DNA of 64,000 nt from Saussurea involucrata (GCA_033807775.1 CM066327.1:94014295-94078294), one strand, 5' to 3'. Numbered from the stretch's first letter, positions 1 through 10,946 are shown. Numbers and translations: made by a program. Notes: generated by a model from the sequence alone, not told the origin.

Positions 1-1
1 A

Positions 2-3000
2 TTTGCTCACCAAGGAGACCTGAACGACTTCTTACAGAACCCTGAAATTGCCAACACCCTAAATACAGCAGGGTGGACGGCACAACCTCTCGACCACCAC
101 TCTCCAGAAGAAGATTTCTTCATTTCTGGCATTGACACACATCGCCAAGAAGATGACACAACACCCAGAAATCAACCAGCCGAAACCCCTGTTATTTTAC
201 AAAACCCTTTCATTCAAGGATTGGATGTCCACAGAAGAAGTCCAAACCCAGCTTCAAAAGAAATAGAACAAACTGAAGCTGAATGGAACAGAGTTGAAAT
301 TACAGAGGCTTCGGAGAACATGATGGAAGAAGAGAGAGAAAAAGGGGCCGAAGTTGTACAAAAAGAGGGATTAGCAACAACGGAGACAGAAATAGAGATC
401 TTAGAGACAGATTCAGATGAAGAAGAAGCTGTCTGGATACGTAAGGGTCTTTATCATCCTCATGTCATGAGATTATTTGGATCTCATCAAGTGTATGACC
501 AATTACGACCAGAGCAAGGAACTTCCACAGAACTTAGGGAAGAAGCAAGAAAAGATGCCTGGATAAATAGAGGCACACAACCAAAACCAACTCCCAGTGC
601 AACCCACAATTCTGACACCGCATGTCTAGCTGCAGAAGGTGTCATTGAAAAAGAGCAGCACAACTCGAACCTAACCCAACCCATCCAGCCAAAGGTTATT
701 CTTTCAACCTCTGTGCCCACAGAAACCGGGGAATCCATTCCTAGGGAGTCTCCTCAAAGAGACTCACCTATAGTTCGTGATCAATTGCCCCAGATCACAG
801 AAGAACGCCCAACAGAGGAATTTGTTTCCTCTGCCACACACTTATTAAGACCCACACTTCTTTCAGAGAGAAGTAGAGAGCACAAAGACAAAGAGACTCT
901 AGATAAGTCTCCTAGTCAACAGAAGGATATTCCAATACCCACCTCTGGAGTGGATTTGGACAATGTTCTTCTCAGAACTTCTGTAGGGATTGAAACTCAT
1001 GTTTCTTCTCAAGGATCAGAAGGAAATCCTTCCATTCTCAACATACAAACAGGAATGAAAGAAGGTATCCCAGGAACAGGGATTCACTCTGGAGACGAAT
1101 GTGTTCCTCCAGAGGTTACCACCAGAACACAAGTTACAAGGGATGAGTTCCAAACCCTTGAGACCCCTGTGAACCAAACCTTGAAAGAGTTGCAAAGCTC
1201 TTTCAAATCTTTTGCAGAGACAACATCACTGGCACTGCTAAACCTGAACACCAAAATGGACAACCTGTCCACAGAGGTGAAAACTGCCATCTCACAGATG
1301 AAGTCTGCTGCAACCGCATCCACCACTTCTGCCGCAACAACTACTCCTTCTTCGATTGAGAACTCCATCAACAAGTTCCTTGATCAATTGAACAAACAGA
1401 CTTTAGTGTCAACGGGCATCACTCCTGCAGATCTACAGAAGGCCCTACAAAAAGTTCAAGAAGAAGCCATGCGAAACACAATGCTGATGCAACCCAAAGA
1501 CTATATGACAAGAGCACAGCTGACAGAGCTTGGGCAGAACGTGATTAATCAAGTGACAGAAGTCATCCTTTCCTTCACCGCTGCAAATGCTAACTTCATC
1601 AAAGATTTCAGAGAAAGTGTAGGAAGGATGAGATTCAAAACAGAGGCAGAGCTAGCAACTCTTCTTGGCCTCTGTGATGATGTATGCGCGAAACTGATCG
1701 CTGCTGGAGCCACAATGCCAAAGAAACCCGATGCTTCCTGCAGAGCAGAGGGTACATCAGACAAGGGTCAGGATGACTCTAATGATGATGACCATCCTGG
1801 TCCATCAGATCATCCTGAGGGGGAGAAAACTACAGAGAAAGCTGCAAGCAGAGGACTTACAGGTCCACCAATAGCCGCAGAACCTCTGAGTCAAGCACCT
1901 CCAGAACAGACCCGACAACAACAAACCCAAAAGACCCCAGAGACAACACCCATCTCTGTGGAATCATCTGACGAAACCAAAACTCCAGAAGCAGAACAGC
2001 AAGCTACAGAGGCAACAACCGCCCCTGAGGTAATCATTTTGGAAGAAACAGATGAACAAACCACAGAGAAAACACCCACCTCTGTGGAAACACCCCAAAC
2101 CATACCCAGAAGAAAGTCGATTGCCACCAAACCAAAAAGAGCAACAACCTCTGCTTCTGACATTCTGAAAAGGATGCACACAATAATGAGTGATCGTATG
2201 GTGAAGAGAGAAGAAGAAAGGCAAAGGTTCACTTTAGCTTTCAGAATGGCAAGAAGATTCAATGTCAACATTTCATCAATAGAAACTGAGCTCGCAAAAG
2301 AAGTCATCATACAACCTCCAACAGAGGTTACAGAGCAAGTCAAGCCAACAGAACCATCGCCAGAAAAGTCCTCTAAATCACAATCGTCAAAATCCACAGA
2401 GGCAACCTCCACCAAACCAACAGAAGTACCAACCTCAAAACCCACAGAAGCAACAGGTTCTGCCACAACAAAAGCAAAAGATAAGGGCAAAGGGATACTG
2501 ACAGAAGAGCCAAAGAAGAAGAAAACATTGCCAAAGCCAACAGAAAAACTAATGAAGAGTGCGTTTGACGCCTTTCAAACCCCAAAACCCGAAGAAGTTT
2601 ACTGGGCACATGGATTGAAGCCTCTGTCAAAAATTCCTCTAACTGGTAGAGCTGCAGAAGTTGTTCAACAGATGGAGAGTCTCAGAAGACAAATTCCACG
2701 ACCTGGTCCAACACATGAAGAGATGGAAGAAGTGGTATACAAATACCTCTACAAACAATCCTATCAGACAAATCATCCAGTAGATCATGTGACAGATCCA
2801 AGGATCAGAGAAGAATTTGAAAACATCTTCACAAGAACAAAGCCAAGAGCCAAAGCAGATGTTTTCTCAATTCACAAAATCAAAAAGGTAATCTTCTGCA
2901 GATTCTCCTTCACAAGAACCTATCCAAGGGTCAGGTACAATCTTTACAAAGTCAGAAGAGAGAACAATTCAGAATCTACCTTCGCTGATGCTGACTTAAG

Positions 3001-3408
3001 AAACATCAATCCTTACGATCTACCTGACCTTCTGCAATGGACAAAAGACAACTACAACACACAGCCTAATACCAGAGCCTATCAAGTGTTGAGAAAAGCG
3101 ATGAGGGAAAAGCTTCTGCTATACAGCATGATAGATTTTCAGCTGGGAAAGGATCTTGGTCTCAAACACCTAGATCTACGACCACCAGAAGATCGCTGCC
3201 CACCAGACGCTGTGCCCAACTCAATCATCAGAGAACCAAGATTTGGGTTAGTATTTCAAAACCCACAACACCAGGTTAAACTTTTTGTACTCATGGATTG
3301 TCAGAAGTACGCAACCAGTACTCTGAGCAAATTCAGAGCAAGCCTTGAAAAATACAGAGGTACAGAGAAAATGGATAGAGATGATGCAGATACTTTCATC
3401 AGAGAAAT
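2..3408 (+). CDS. Retrotransposon accessory ORF3, 5'-truncated by the window, interrupted by an insertion at 3408
   Basis: The frame is open without a stop from base 2 to the insertion, about 1135 codons, and continues after it at 8495-8603. No start is visible; the true N-terminus is upstream of the window. The protein is rich in T, E, P, S and K. It has a heptad-like segment near nt 1170-1320, a TEA/TEV/PTE-rich low-complexity part (about 1900-2520), and a conserved C-terminal domain (from about nt 2725) with the pattern F-x-x-ADL then DFQLGKDLGLKHLDLRPPE. It is homologous throughout to the broken ORF at 11132-16045. It sits where sireviruses carry an env-like gene, but I see no signal peptide or membrane segment. 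Function unknown. Staying open this long, unlike its sibling, suggests recent selection on the protein. Confidence 0.75.
3404..3408. repeat. Target-site duplication GAAAT, left copy
   Basis: GAAAT directly precedes the LTR start at 3409 and recurs at 8490-8494 just after the other LTR. Removing the element and one copy rejoins the ORF3 frame, which matches the uninterrupted sibling near 11250. Confidence 0.95.
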
Positions 3409-5096
3409 TGTAATAACCGGGTAATTATCTTAACTTTTATATGATAGTTTTGATAAGAAATTTGAATTTAAGGTGAGTTATGTTATTTGAGGAGGTTTAG
3501 AGTAGATTTGGTAGTTTAGAAGTTTAGATGGTCAAGTGTTAGAAGTTGAGGGTTGAATTGGTACTTATGACCAAATTTGGCTACAAACCGACTCATTTGT
3601 GTATTAGGATAAGAATTCAGTTTTTAGCAAAATCAATTTGAGTGTGTGAGTTTGAGAGTTTAGAAACAAATCAGAGATATAGAGAGGTAGAGAAGGAATT
3701 TGAGAGAAAGAATGGAGGAAGAAGAAGAAGATTGTTGCAGGTATGTTTCTTTATATTCTTCATTTTGGTTTAGGGATCTTTGAAATTCTTGAAAGAGTTG
3801 TGTCTTATTGAAATCAAAAGAAAGGTAAATGATTTTGGGATGGATTGTTATGAGTCTTGTTCATCCAGTAAAGATTTCTATTGAATTTCTTGTTAAAATT
3901 CATATTCTTCCATGGATGGAGTTTTAAAGCTTTTGGGTTTAAAAGTGACAAATCAATGGATGACATTGGATGGATTTTGATGTTTAAAAATGTTGGTATT
4001 GGTTTTAAAAGGTTCATAGTACTTAAAATGTTGATTTGGGAGGTTTAGAACTGATTTGGGAAGAAATTGAATTGAGAAAACCTTGGATTTTGAAGAAGAG
4101 GATCGTGCAGGTTTGAGGAACAGAAACCTGCGCCGATGGGTGGCGCCGATGGATCGGCGCCGAGCCACTGGCGCTGGGCTCTGTTGGTTTTTCTTGTTTT
4201 CTGTTTTGTTGGTCATTTGAGTCTAGGGTTGTAGCAGATGTTTGGGGTTTGTTTTGGGGTATTGATAAAGATGTTTAGGAAGTATGGTTAAGTAGTTTAA
4301 AACTATTTTTGGTGACGTTCAATTCAGGTGTTCGGTTTGGATAATTGTGAGTTTTGGAGCATACGTTGAGGTGCTATCGCTAAGGTGAGTTTTTATTGTA
4401 AAAGAAATGATTTTTAACTGGGAAGCAGTTGAATTTGGATTAAGTGAATGTTCTATCGATATGTGATGAAATGTGATGGTGTGTTTATATTGGTAAAAAT
4501 ATGTGTATGGAAATTGTAGTGTGATTTATAAATAAATTCGTTATATAATGAGATATAAGGTTTATTTATAAAAGTTTTGATTACACTACACGAGAGCACG
4601 CCGAACTATGCCGGTGGAGTTTTGCTGTAGTTGTCGTACAGCGGTGCTGTAAATGTCGTACAGCGTGGGTGCTGTAAATGTCGTACAGTGTGGGGTTGGC
4701 TCGCTACCAATCAGAAATGGCCAACGGAATTGAAAATGAGAAAGGGGGTACGGTGCACGAGTCCTAATTGGTATTTATATACGTGTGCAGAAAGATTATT
4801 TATTAAACTATTTTTATAAATGGTTTTATAAAGAGAGTTTAAACTGACAGGGATTCCCTCACTAGACTGTTTAGTCTAACCCTCATTTTCTGTTTTAAAA
4901 TATGTTTTCCAGGACAGAGTTCGTTCGTTAGCAAAAGAAAGGATCAAGTGTAGGATGATGTAATTTAGAAGTTTATTATGTATTTGTTATCTCAAGACTG
5001 TTTGGGACCGAATGTGGTTTATTATGTAATCTTTTTATGTATAAATCTATATTATGCAATGTTATTTGAGTATGTTTGGGAAATCGGGATGTTACA
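3409..5096 (+). repeat. 5' LTR of the TR-GAG element
   Basis: 1688 bp, begins TGTAATAACC and ends GGGATGTTACA. It contains a GC-rich island with a perfect inverted repeat at 4142-4161 (arms GGCGCCGAT/ATCGGCGCC) in otherwise AT-rich sequence. It also has three tandem imperfect palindromes GCTGTA...TACAGC at 4624-4689. It is 4 bp shorter than the 3' LTR because the 3' copy carries a duplicated TATG near 8450. Confidence 0.95.
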
Positions 5097-5098
5097 AA

Positions 5099-5111
5099 TG
5101 GTATCAGAGCC
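5099..5111 (+). other. Primer-binding site of the TR-GAG element
   Basis: TGGTATCAGAGCC lies 2 nt after the 5' LTR. It is the standard plant retrotransposon site complementary to the 3' end of initiator methionine tRNA, and it fixes the element's orientation as +. Confidence 0.93.
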
Positions 5112-5357
5112 CTAGTTTAAGGGATTTAGGTATACGGATCTATACCTAGACTTAAACTGCATGTGAAGTAGGATGTCCTTATTATTTTAGAACCTTGGGA
5201 GGTTAAGTATAAAAAGGAAGAAGGAACATCATGTAAGGTAATATCGAATTACACCTGGCCAGTGTAATTATGATTTTTCAGGTACATGTTGGACTGGAAT
5301 ACCTTGTTATATGGGGAATGTGTCTATGTGTTTATTAACTTTGTTTGAATCTACAGA

Positions 5358-6617
5358 ATGGCAAGTGGTACTAGATCAACGAACAGAGGTGGAGGAAGAA
5401 ATTCTATTAGAACAAATCCAACGATTGGGACAAGGGGAAGAAGGGGAGAAAGAAGTAGAGGTAGAATTGGAGGCAGAATTCAGGGACGAGGTGCAGAATT
5501 TTTTACGAGAAATGAACTAAGAACGGAAATGGGAAGACTTCAAGCTAATATACAAACTATGTTTGATCAAGCTCGCCATAATGAAACCAGCATACCTGAT
5601 TCTAACTTGGAAGATGAAATGCCAATTACGCCTACTATCATGCCAGTATTAAGAAGATGTGATTTCAAGATGTTCTTAAATTGCAAGCCTCTGACTTATT
5701 TAGGACAAAGAGACCCGGTGAAAGCAATGAGGTGGTTAAAGGAGATAGAAGCTATATTCAAGACTAGCAAATGTGCCGATGAAGATAGAGTGTTGTATGG
5801 AACAGCAATGCTAAAGTCAGATGCTTTGTACTGGTGGGAAGCTTATATTACCTCCAGAAGATCAGATGTATACACCACTATTAGTTGGAATGAATTTACT
5901 ACGGCGTTTAAAGAACAGTTCTGTCCCCAGGCATCAATTAAAGAATTGGAAGAGGAGTTCATGAATCTACATCAGCAAGGTTTATCAGTTAGAGATTACA
6001 CTGCTAAATTTATAGAAAAGTCTCGGTTCGCGGAATATTTTGTGGCAACGGAGAAATTGAAGGTAGCAAGATTTATATTTGGATTAAGTTCAGGAATTCG
6101 GAAATTAGTGACTGCACAAGAACCCAAGACTTTCTCTGAAGCTGTAAATGCTGCGGAAAATATGGAACAAGATATGAGAAGAGATGCTGAACATAAAAGT
6201 ACTGGAAAAAGGAAGATGGAGGAAACCACATACGATTCTGAAGAAGATGAATTCCAAGAGTTTAATAATTATCAAGAGTATGATAGTTACGAAATACCAT
6301 GTTCAAAATGTCACAGTGTTCATCAAGGAGATTGTTATGGTGATTCCAGAACTTGCTATAAATGTGGAAAGACAGGTCATGTTGTTAGAGATTGTTATGT
6401 AACTAGACATTGTTACTTTTGCAATTCCCCGGAGCATCTTCAGTATGAGTGTCCACAATGGAAAACACAGCAAGGTATTAAGATGACAGGATCAACGGGT
6501 ATTGAAACAGGAATTATGCAAAGGTCTGAAATGTCGAAAGATCAGGGTCAAGTCTTCCAAGTAATGGGGCAAGAAGAGGAGGAAATTTTGAAGGATGATA
6601 CAGGTATGTTTCTATAA
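5358..6617 (+). CDS. gag: Gypsy-type Gag polyprotein of the TR-GAG element
   Basis: 419 aa, starting at ATG (MASGTRSTNRGG). The N-terminal 50 residues are basic, Gly/Arg-rich. A retrotransposon gag (capsid-like) domain follows at about residues 95-270, with landmarks ALYWWEAYI, FKEQFCPQ and RFIFGLSSGIRK. A CCHC zinc knuckle CYKCGKTGHVVRDC is at about residues 333-346, followed by a second Cys/His cluster CYFCNSPEHLQYEC. It would assemble the capsid and bind the element's RNA. The frame is intact and ends 180 bp before the 3' LTR with no pol. It is most like Gag of the chromovirus-type gypsy element at 31812, though clearly diverged. An overlapping 69-codon frame at 5311 is a shadow. Confidence 0.9.
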   Translation: MASGTRSTNRGGGRNSIRTNPTIGTRGRRGERSRGRIGGRIQGRGAEFFTRNELRTEMGRLQANIQTMFDQARHNETSIPDSNLEDEMPITPTIMPVLRRCDFKMFLNCKPLTYLGQRDPVKAMRWLKEIEAIFKTSKCADEDRVLYGTAMLKSDALYWWEAYITSRRSDVYTTISWNEFTTAFKEQFCPQASIKELEEEFMNLHQQGLSVRDYTAKFIEKSRFAEYFVATEKLKVARFIFGLSSGIRKLVTAQEPKTFSEAVNAAENMEQDMRRDAEHKSTGKRKMEETTYDSEEDEFQEFNNYQEYDSYEIPCSKCHSVHQGDCYGDSRTCYKCGKTGHVVRDCYVTRHCYFCNSPEHLQYECPQWKTQQGIKMTGSTGIETGIMQRSEMSKDQGQVFQVMGQEEEEILKDDTGMFL

Positions 6618-6778
6618 ATCTTATACGTGCTAAAATGTTAGTTGTTTTGGTACGAACCAATATATGATATCTAATTGTGTAATTGCATTTAGGTGTGTGA
6701 TAATTTTGTTGGGAGTTATAGTAGAGATTAGTATGTTATAGTTGAGTAGGTTTGAAGAAATGAATTCCGGGACGGAAT

Positions 6779-6797
6779 TCTTTTAAGGGGGGAAGAA
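6779..6797 (+). other. Polypurine tract of the TR-GAG element
   Basis: TTTTAAGGGGGGAAGAA lies immediately before the 3' LTR start at 6798, in the position and composition required to prime plus-strand DNA synthesis. Confidence 0.88.
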
Positions 6798-8489
6798 TGT
6801 AATAACCGGGTAATTATCTTAACTTTTATATGATAGTTTTGATAAGAAATTTGAATTTAAGGTGAGTTATGTTATTTGAGGAGGTTTAGAGTAGATTTGG
6901 TAGTTTAGAAGTTTAGATGGTCAAGTGTTAGAAGTTGAGGGTTGAATTGGTACTTATGACCAAATTTGGCTACAAACCGACTCATTTGTGTATTAGGATA
7001 AGAATTCAGTTTTTAGCAAAATCAATTTGAGTGTGTGAGTTTGAGAGTTTAGAAACAAATCAGAGATATAGAGAGGTAGAGAAGGAATTTGAGAGAAAGA
7101 AGGGAGGAAGAAGAAGAAGATTGCTGCAGGTATGTTTCTTTATCTTCTTCATTTTGGTTTAGGGATCTTTGAAATTCTTGAAAGAGTTGTGTCTTATTGA
7201 AATCAAAAGAAAGGTAAATGATTTTGGGATGGATTGTTATGAGTCTTGTTCATCCAGTAAAGATTTCTATTGAATTTCTTGTTAAAATTCATATTCTTCC
7301 ATGGATGGAGTTTTAAAGCTTCTGGGTTTAAAAGTGACAAATCAATGGATGACATTGGATGGATTTTGATGTTTAAAAATGTTGGTATTGGTTTTAAAAG
7401 GTTCATAGTACTTAAAATGTTGATTTGGGAGGTTTAGAACTGATTTGGGAAGAAATTGAATTGAGAAAACCTTGGATTTTGAATAAGAGGATCGTGCAGG
7501 TTTGAGGAACAGAAACCCGCGCCGATGGGTGGCGCCGATGGATCGGCGCCGAGCCACTGGCGCCGGGCTCTGTTGGTTTTTCATGTTTTCTGTTTTGTTG
7601 GTCATTTGAGTCTAGGGTTGTAGCAGATGTTTGGGGTTTGTTTTGGGGTATTGATAAAGATGTTTAGGAAGTATGGTTAAGTAGTTTAAAACTATTTTTG
7701 GTGACGTTCAATTCAGGTGTTCGGTTTGGATAATTGTGAGTTTTGGAGCATACGTTGAGGTGCTATCGCTAAGGTGAGTTTTTATTGTAAAAGAAATGAT
7801 TTTTAACTGGGAAGCAGTTGAATTTGGATTAAGTGAATGTTCTATCGATATGTGATGAAATGTGATGGTGTGTTTATATTGGTAAAAATATGTGTATGGA
7901 AATTGTAGTGTGATTTATAAATAAATTCGTTATATAATGAGATATAAGGTTTATTTATAAAAGTTTTGATTACACTACACGAGAGCACGCCGAACTATGC
8001 CGGTGGAGTTTTGCTGTAGTTGTCGTACAACAGTGCTGTAAATGTCGTACATCGTGGGTGCTGTAAATGTCGTACAGTGTGGGGTTGGCTCGCTACCAAT
8101 CAGAAATGGCCAAGGGAATTGAAAATGAGAAAGGGGGTACGGTGCACGAGTCCTAATTGGTATTTATATACGTGTGCAGAAAGATTATTTATTAAACTAT
8201 TTTTATAAATGGTTTTATAAAGAGAGTTTAAACTGACAGGGATTCCCTCACTAGACTGTTTAGTCTAACCCTCATTTTCTGTTTTAAAATATGTTTTCCA
8301 GGACAGAGTTCGTTCGTTAGCAAAAGAAAGGATCAAGTGTAGGATGATGTAATTTAGAAGTTTATTATGTATTTGTTATCTCAAGACTGTTTGGGACCGA
8401 ATGTGGTTTATTATGTAATCTTTTTATGTATAAATCTATATTATGCAATGTATGTTATTTGAGTATGTTTGGGAAATCGGGATGTTACA
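6798..8489 (+). repeat. 3' LTR of the TR-GAG element
   Basis: 1692 bp, nearly identical to 3409-5096. The GC-rich palindrome is conserved at 7531-7550 and the triple palindrome array at about 8010-8078. It ends GATGTTACA and is followed directly by the right TSD GAAAT (8490-8494). Confidence 0.95.
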
Positions 8490-8603
8490 GAAATAGACTC
8501 AACAATCCGCCTAAGAGAACTCTGCATCAGATTCTACAAAGAGATCAGAAAAGTCGGCAGAGACAACAGAAGCTACAACGATTTCAAAGATGCCAAAATC
8601 TGA
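8490..8603 (+). CDS. C-terminal end of element A ORF3 after the TR-GAG insertion
   Basis: After the second TSD copy the ORF3 frame resumes and encodes about 36 residues including LRELCIRFYKEIRKVGRDN and a final FKDAKI, then stops at TGA 8601-8603. The same ending is found in the sibling ORF that stops at 11132. Together with 2-3408 this gives the complete C-terminal end of ORF3. The protein is broken only by the insertion; no other lesion is visible in A. Confidence 0.88.
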   Translation, partial: EIDSTIRLRELCIRFYKEIRKVGRDNRSYNDFKDAKI

Positions 8604-8789
8604 TTCTCAGACCTCCAATCTCTGCAAACAAAGTTAAAGTTTATCTTTCATTATACTCAAATGTAAAATGCCTCTGGCATATTTCTAAATGAAAGAAATT
8701 TCGAGGTATTGTTTAACCTCTGTCTTATCTAACTTAGCCAAACTTAACTCAAGTTCAAATTTTTTATTTTTCACTACTTAGGGGGAGAT
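8604..8789 (+). other. Untranslated end of element A with polypurine tract
   Basis: A 186-bp AT-rich stretch with no ORF, closely matching the complement of 10947-11131. It ends in the polypurine tract AGGGGGAGAT (about 8780-8789), directly before the 3' LTR. Confidence 0.85.
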
Positions 8790-9641
8790 TGTTAGCTTCA
8801 ATCTTCCTAATCATAGAAGTATTTAGAAGTAGTGAAAAATAGGCTAAGTGAAGAAATCCTCTTAGAGAGACTCTGCCGACATTACCGAGAAATCAAGGAC
8901 AAGAAGCAACAGAAGCCGCAGAGGCTTCCTACAGAAGCTCTGTCATACGCACAAAGAAGACCAAAGACTCGGAATCCGGCGAAGACTGCTCCACAGAGGA
9001 CCAGACCGCATAACCTCTGTAATTCATTACAGAGCCTCTGTGGTCCTCAATGAAGACTTGGAAGATATTACTGGATACGTTCATCAACTTGCATGGAAAA
9101 GTACTGTCAAAACACGTGTCAAGCTCTGAGTGGACTCAATAAGGCAAGGTACAAAATAGACGTCTGCTCCATTTAATGCATTTACCAAAAGTACATCTGC
9201 TCCATTAAATGCGCATGGCTCAAACAACTGCTCACACCATCCAGTCCACTGTTCACACCATCCAGTTTACTATTCATGCCGTAAAAGGAACAGTGACCTA
9301 CTTCATAGTCTTCTAAGAGTAGTATAAAAGGAAGTCTCATGTTGAGATCTTCCCAACGGACGAATACACAAGGAATCACTAATACTCTCAAACTTTATTG
9401 TCAAATATCTGAGTGTTATATTCTCACACACACCAAGTTCTTAATCTGTTCGTCGTGTTGCTATCATATATTGAATAACAGTAACTGTTCAAGAAATCCT
9501 TTTCATTCTTTATTGTTTTCTTTATATATGTGCGTTCTAATATCTATCAAACATATCTGTTAGTTTAATACTCTTCCGCATCAAACTCTAAACTCTACTA
9601 ATAGATTGTTAATCTTGAGTAAGTGTATCTGGGAACCAACA
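8790..9641 (+). repeat. 3' LTR of element A
   Basis: 852 bp, from TGTTAGCTTC to GGAACCAACA. It is the inverted, clearly diverged counterpart of the LTR at 10109-10946, so it belongs to a different subfamily. A TATA box (TATAAAAGGA, 9323-9332) marks the promoter. The 5' half is packed with ACAGAG/CTCTGT/ACAGAA words, including a perfect palindrome ACAGAGcCTCTGT at 9029-9041. Confidence 0.92.
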
Positions 9642-9934
9642 GTTTTCTGTGCAACTTCATCTTCTGCCTTATCTTCATCTGACCAGTCTACTTTTGGTTT
9701 AGGTTTTTTAGGTTTTTTATGTTCAGGGATTTCAAGAGGTTCATCAGTAGCTGGTACACGTGGCATAGTTATCATAGGAACCGGAGGAAGATTATAAAGA
9801 TATTGTTTGAGATTTTTTTCAGTACCCTCAAAAAAATGAACCATTCTTATTTTCCATTGAGGATACTCATCTCTAAGAAGAGTAGGAGGTTTAGTTAATG
9901 AGCCAGCAGTAAAAAAGTTATTGGTATTTGTCAT
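9642..9934 (-). pseudogene. gag: Element B gag, N-terminal fragment cut by insertion of element A
   Basis: The fragment begins at ATG (9934-9932) with MTNTNNFFTAGSL and runs through YPQWKIRMVHFFEGTEKNL to DEDKAEDEVAQKT, then meets the LTR of element A at 9641. It is nearly identical to the gag start of element C at 40100, apart from a short KPK duplication. This N-terminal region is the DUF4219/UBN2-type start of copia Gag. The rest of B would lie left of A, outside the window. Confidence 0.88.
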
Positions 9935-10095
9935 TTTGAGAAAAGGATAATCTGATGGAGGATTTATGAGTATGAAGATCTGAAAGTTTTTCTGGGTACA
10001 ACTAATATCCAGAAATATGGTGATGAAGAGAGAAAATAATCTATCAGATAAAAGTTGTAAAACGAGGATCACTTGATATTGAAAATCAAGCTTTT

Positions 10096-10108
10096 CTCTG
10101 ATACCAAT
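10096..10108 (-). other. Primer-binding site of element B
   Basis: The complement reads TTGGTATCAGAG directly after the LTR end at 10109 on the - strand. It is an initiator-Met-type site and shows that the adjoining LTR acts as the 5' LTR of B. Confidence 0.88.
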
Positions 10109-10946
10109 TGTTGGTTCCTGTTTTGCTTTAAACAAGATTATCAGATCTATTAGTTCAAGTTACTGTTTGATGCGGAAGCGTATTTGAAGAACTAACAGAT
10201 AAGTTTGATAGAGTTAGACCAAAATATAAATAAACAGTGAACAGAATATTATATCTTAAAGTTTACTGAATATATAAAATAAGAACAGGTTTAAGAACTG
10301 TGAGTAAGAAAAGCTTCAAAACAGATATGACTTTTAAGGTGAATAAGCTTTTGTGTTCTTGTGATGTTTGATTTATATGTGATAAGGAAGAACTCAACAT
10401 GAGTCTTCCTTATATACTACTCTAAAGGGGACCATAAAGCATATGCTACTATTCAGAAGGTACTGATGAATAGTTGAACGGATGTCGTGAACAGTTGCAA
10501 GTGTGGCATGAACAGTCAGACGTGCTGTATTTCATTTAATGCAGCAGACGTCTATTATGTACTAAGCCCTATTGAATCCAATCAGAGTTTGACACGTCGA
10601 CGTTGGACAGGGCATGCTACCATGCAAGTTGATGAACAGGTCCTATAACAATAGCAAGATATTGTAAATATCTTCAAGTCTGATTGTGAGGACCACAGAG
10701 GCTCTGTAACGAGTTACAGAGGTTCTGCGGTCTGGTCCTCTGTGGAGCAGTCTTCCCCGGATTCCGAGTTATTGATCTTCTTTGCGCATATGACAGAGCT
10801 TCTGTAGCGCGCCTCTTTAGCTTCTGTAGATTCTTGATCTTGATCTCTCGGTAAGTCCGGCAGAGCCTCTGTAAGAGGCTTTCTTCACTTAGCCTATTTT
10901 TCACTACTTCTAAATACTTCTTTGATTAGGAAGATTGAAGCTAACA
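10109..10946 (-). repeat. LTR shared by elements C (as 3' LTR) and B (as 5' LTR)
   Basis: 838 bp, beginning TGTTAGCTTC and ending CCAACA on the - strand. It has a PPT and ORF3 upstream and a PBS and gag start downstream, so one LTR serves two tandem internal regions. The same 838-bp length is recovered for C's split 5' LTR (40274-41016 plus 57868-57962), and the sequences are nearly identical. The TATA-like GTATATAAGG lies near 10409. ACAGAG-type words are dense at 10690-10875. Confidence 0.9.

Larger units (their letters stand above)
3409..8489 (+). mobile_element. TR-GAG: non-autonomous gypsy retrotransposon carrying only gag
   Basis: This is a complete 5081-bp element with two LTRs (3409-5096 and 6798-8489), 5-bp TSD GAAAT, an initiator-Met-type primer site, one gag ORF and a polypurine tract. 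The internal region is only 1.7 kb; there is no protease, RT, RNase H or integrase, nor room for them. This matches the structure known as TR-GAG. It must borrow polymerase and integrase from an autonomous relative. The LTRs differ by about a dozen substitutions and one 4-bp duplication by eye (under 1%), so the insertion is recent. It inserted into ORF3 of element A. Confidence 0.93.
1..9641 (+). mobile_element. Element A: 3' part of a Sirevirus-like Ty1/copia retrotransposon (5' part outside window)
   Basis: The window starts inside the accessory 3' ORF of this element. In order: ORF3, a nested gag-only gypsy insertion (3409-8489), the ORF3 end, a short untranslated stretch, a polypurine tract and a 3' LTR that begins TG and ends CA. 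Identity is inferred from the collinear - strand relative at 10109-16045, where the same ORF3-PPT-LTR block lies downstream of a copia pol. The 3' LTR abuts, at 9642, the interior of a gag gene on the other strand, so A most likely inserted there with TSD GTTTT (9642-9646). The left TSD copy would lie outside the window. Confidence 0.8.

Noticed and set aside
221..223. Apparent start of A's ORF3 at 221
   Set aside because: The codon there is TTG and the frame is open upstream to base 2 with residues matching the sibling ORF, so the real start is outside the window.
1891..2630. Long - strand frames (up to 199 codons) opposite A's ORF3
   Set aside because: Shadows created by the Thr/Glu-rich codon pattern of ORF3; their Ser/Val-rich products are the antisense reading of ACAGAG words.
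3814..4216. Small ORFs in both LTRs of the TR-GAG element (also near 7203-7605 and 4631/8020)
   Set aside because: They are duplicated with the LTR, lie on either strand, and have low-complexity or unrecognisable products; chance frames in LTR sequence.
5099..5111. TGGTATCAGAGC sites as tRNA gene fragments
   Set aside because: Only the 12-13 nt complementary to the tRNA 3' end are present, always beside an LTR; these are primer-binding sites.
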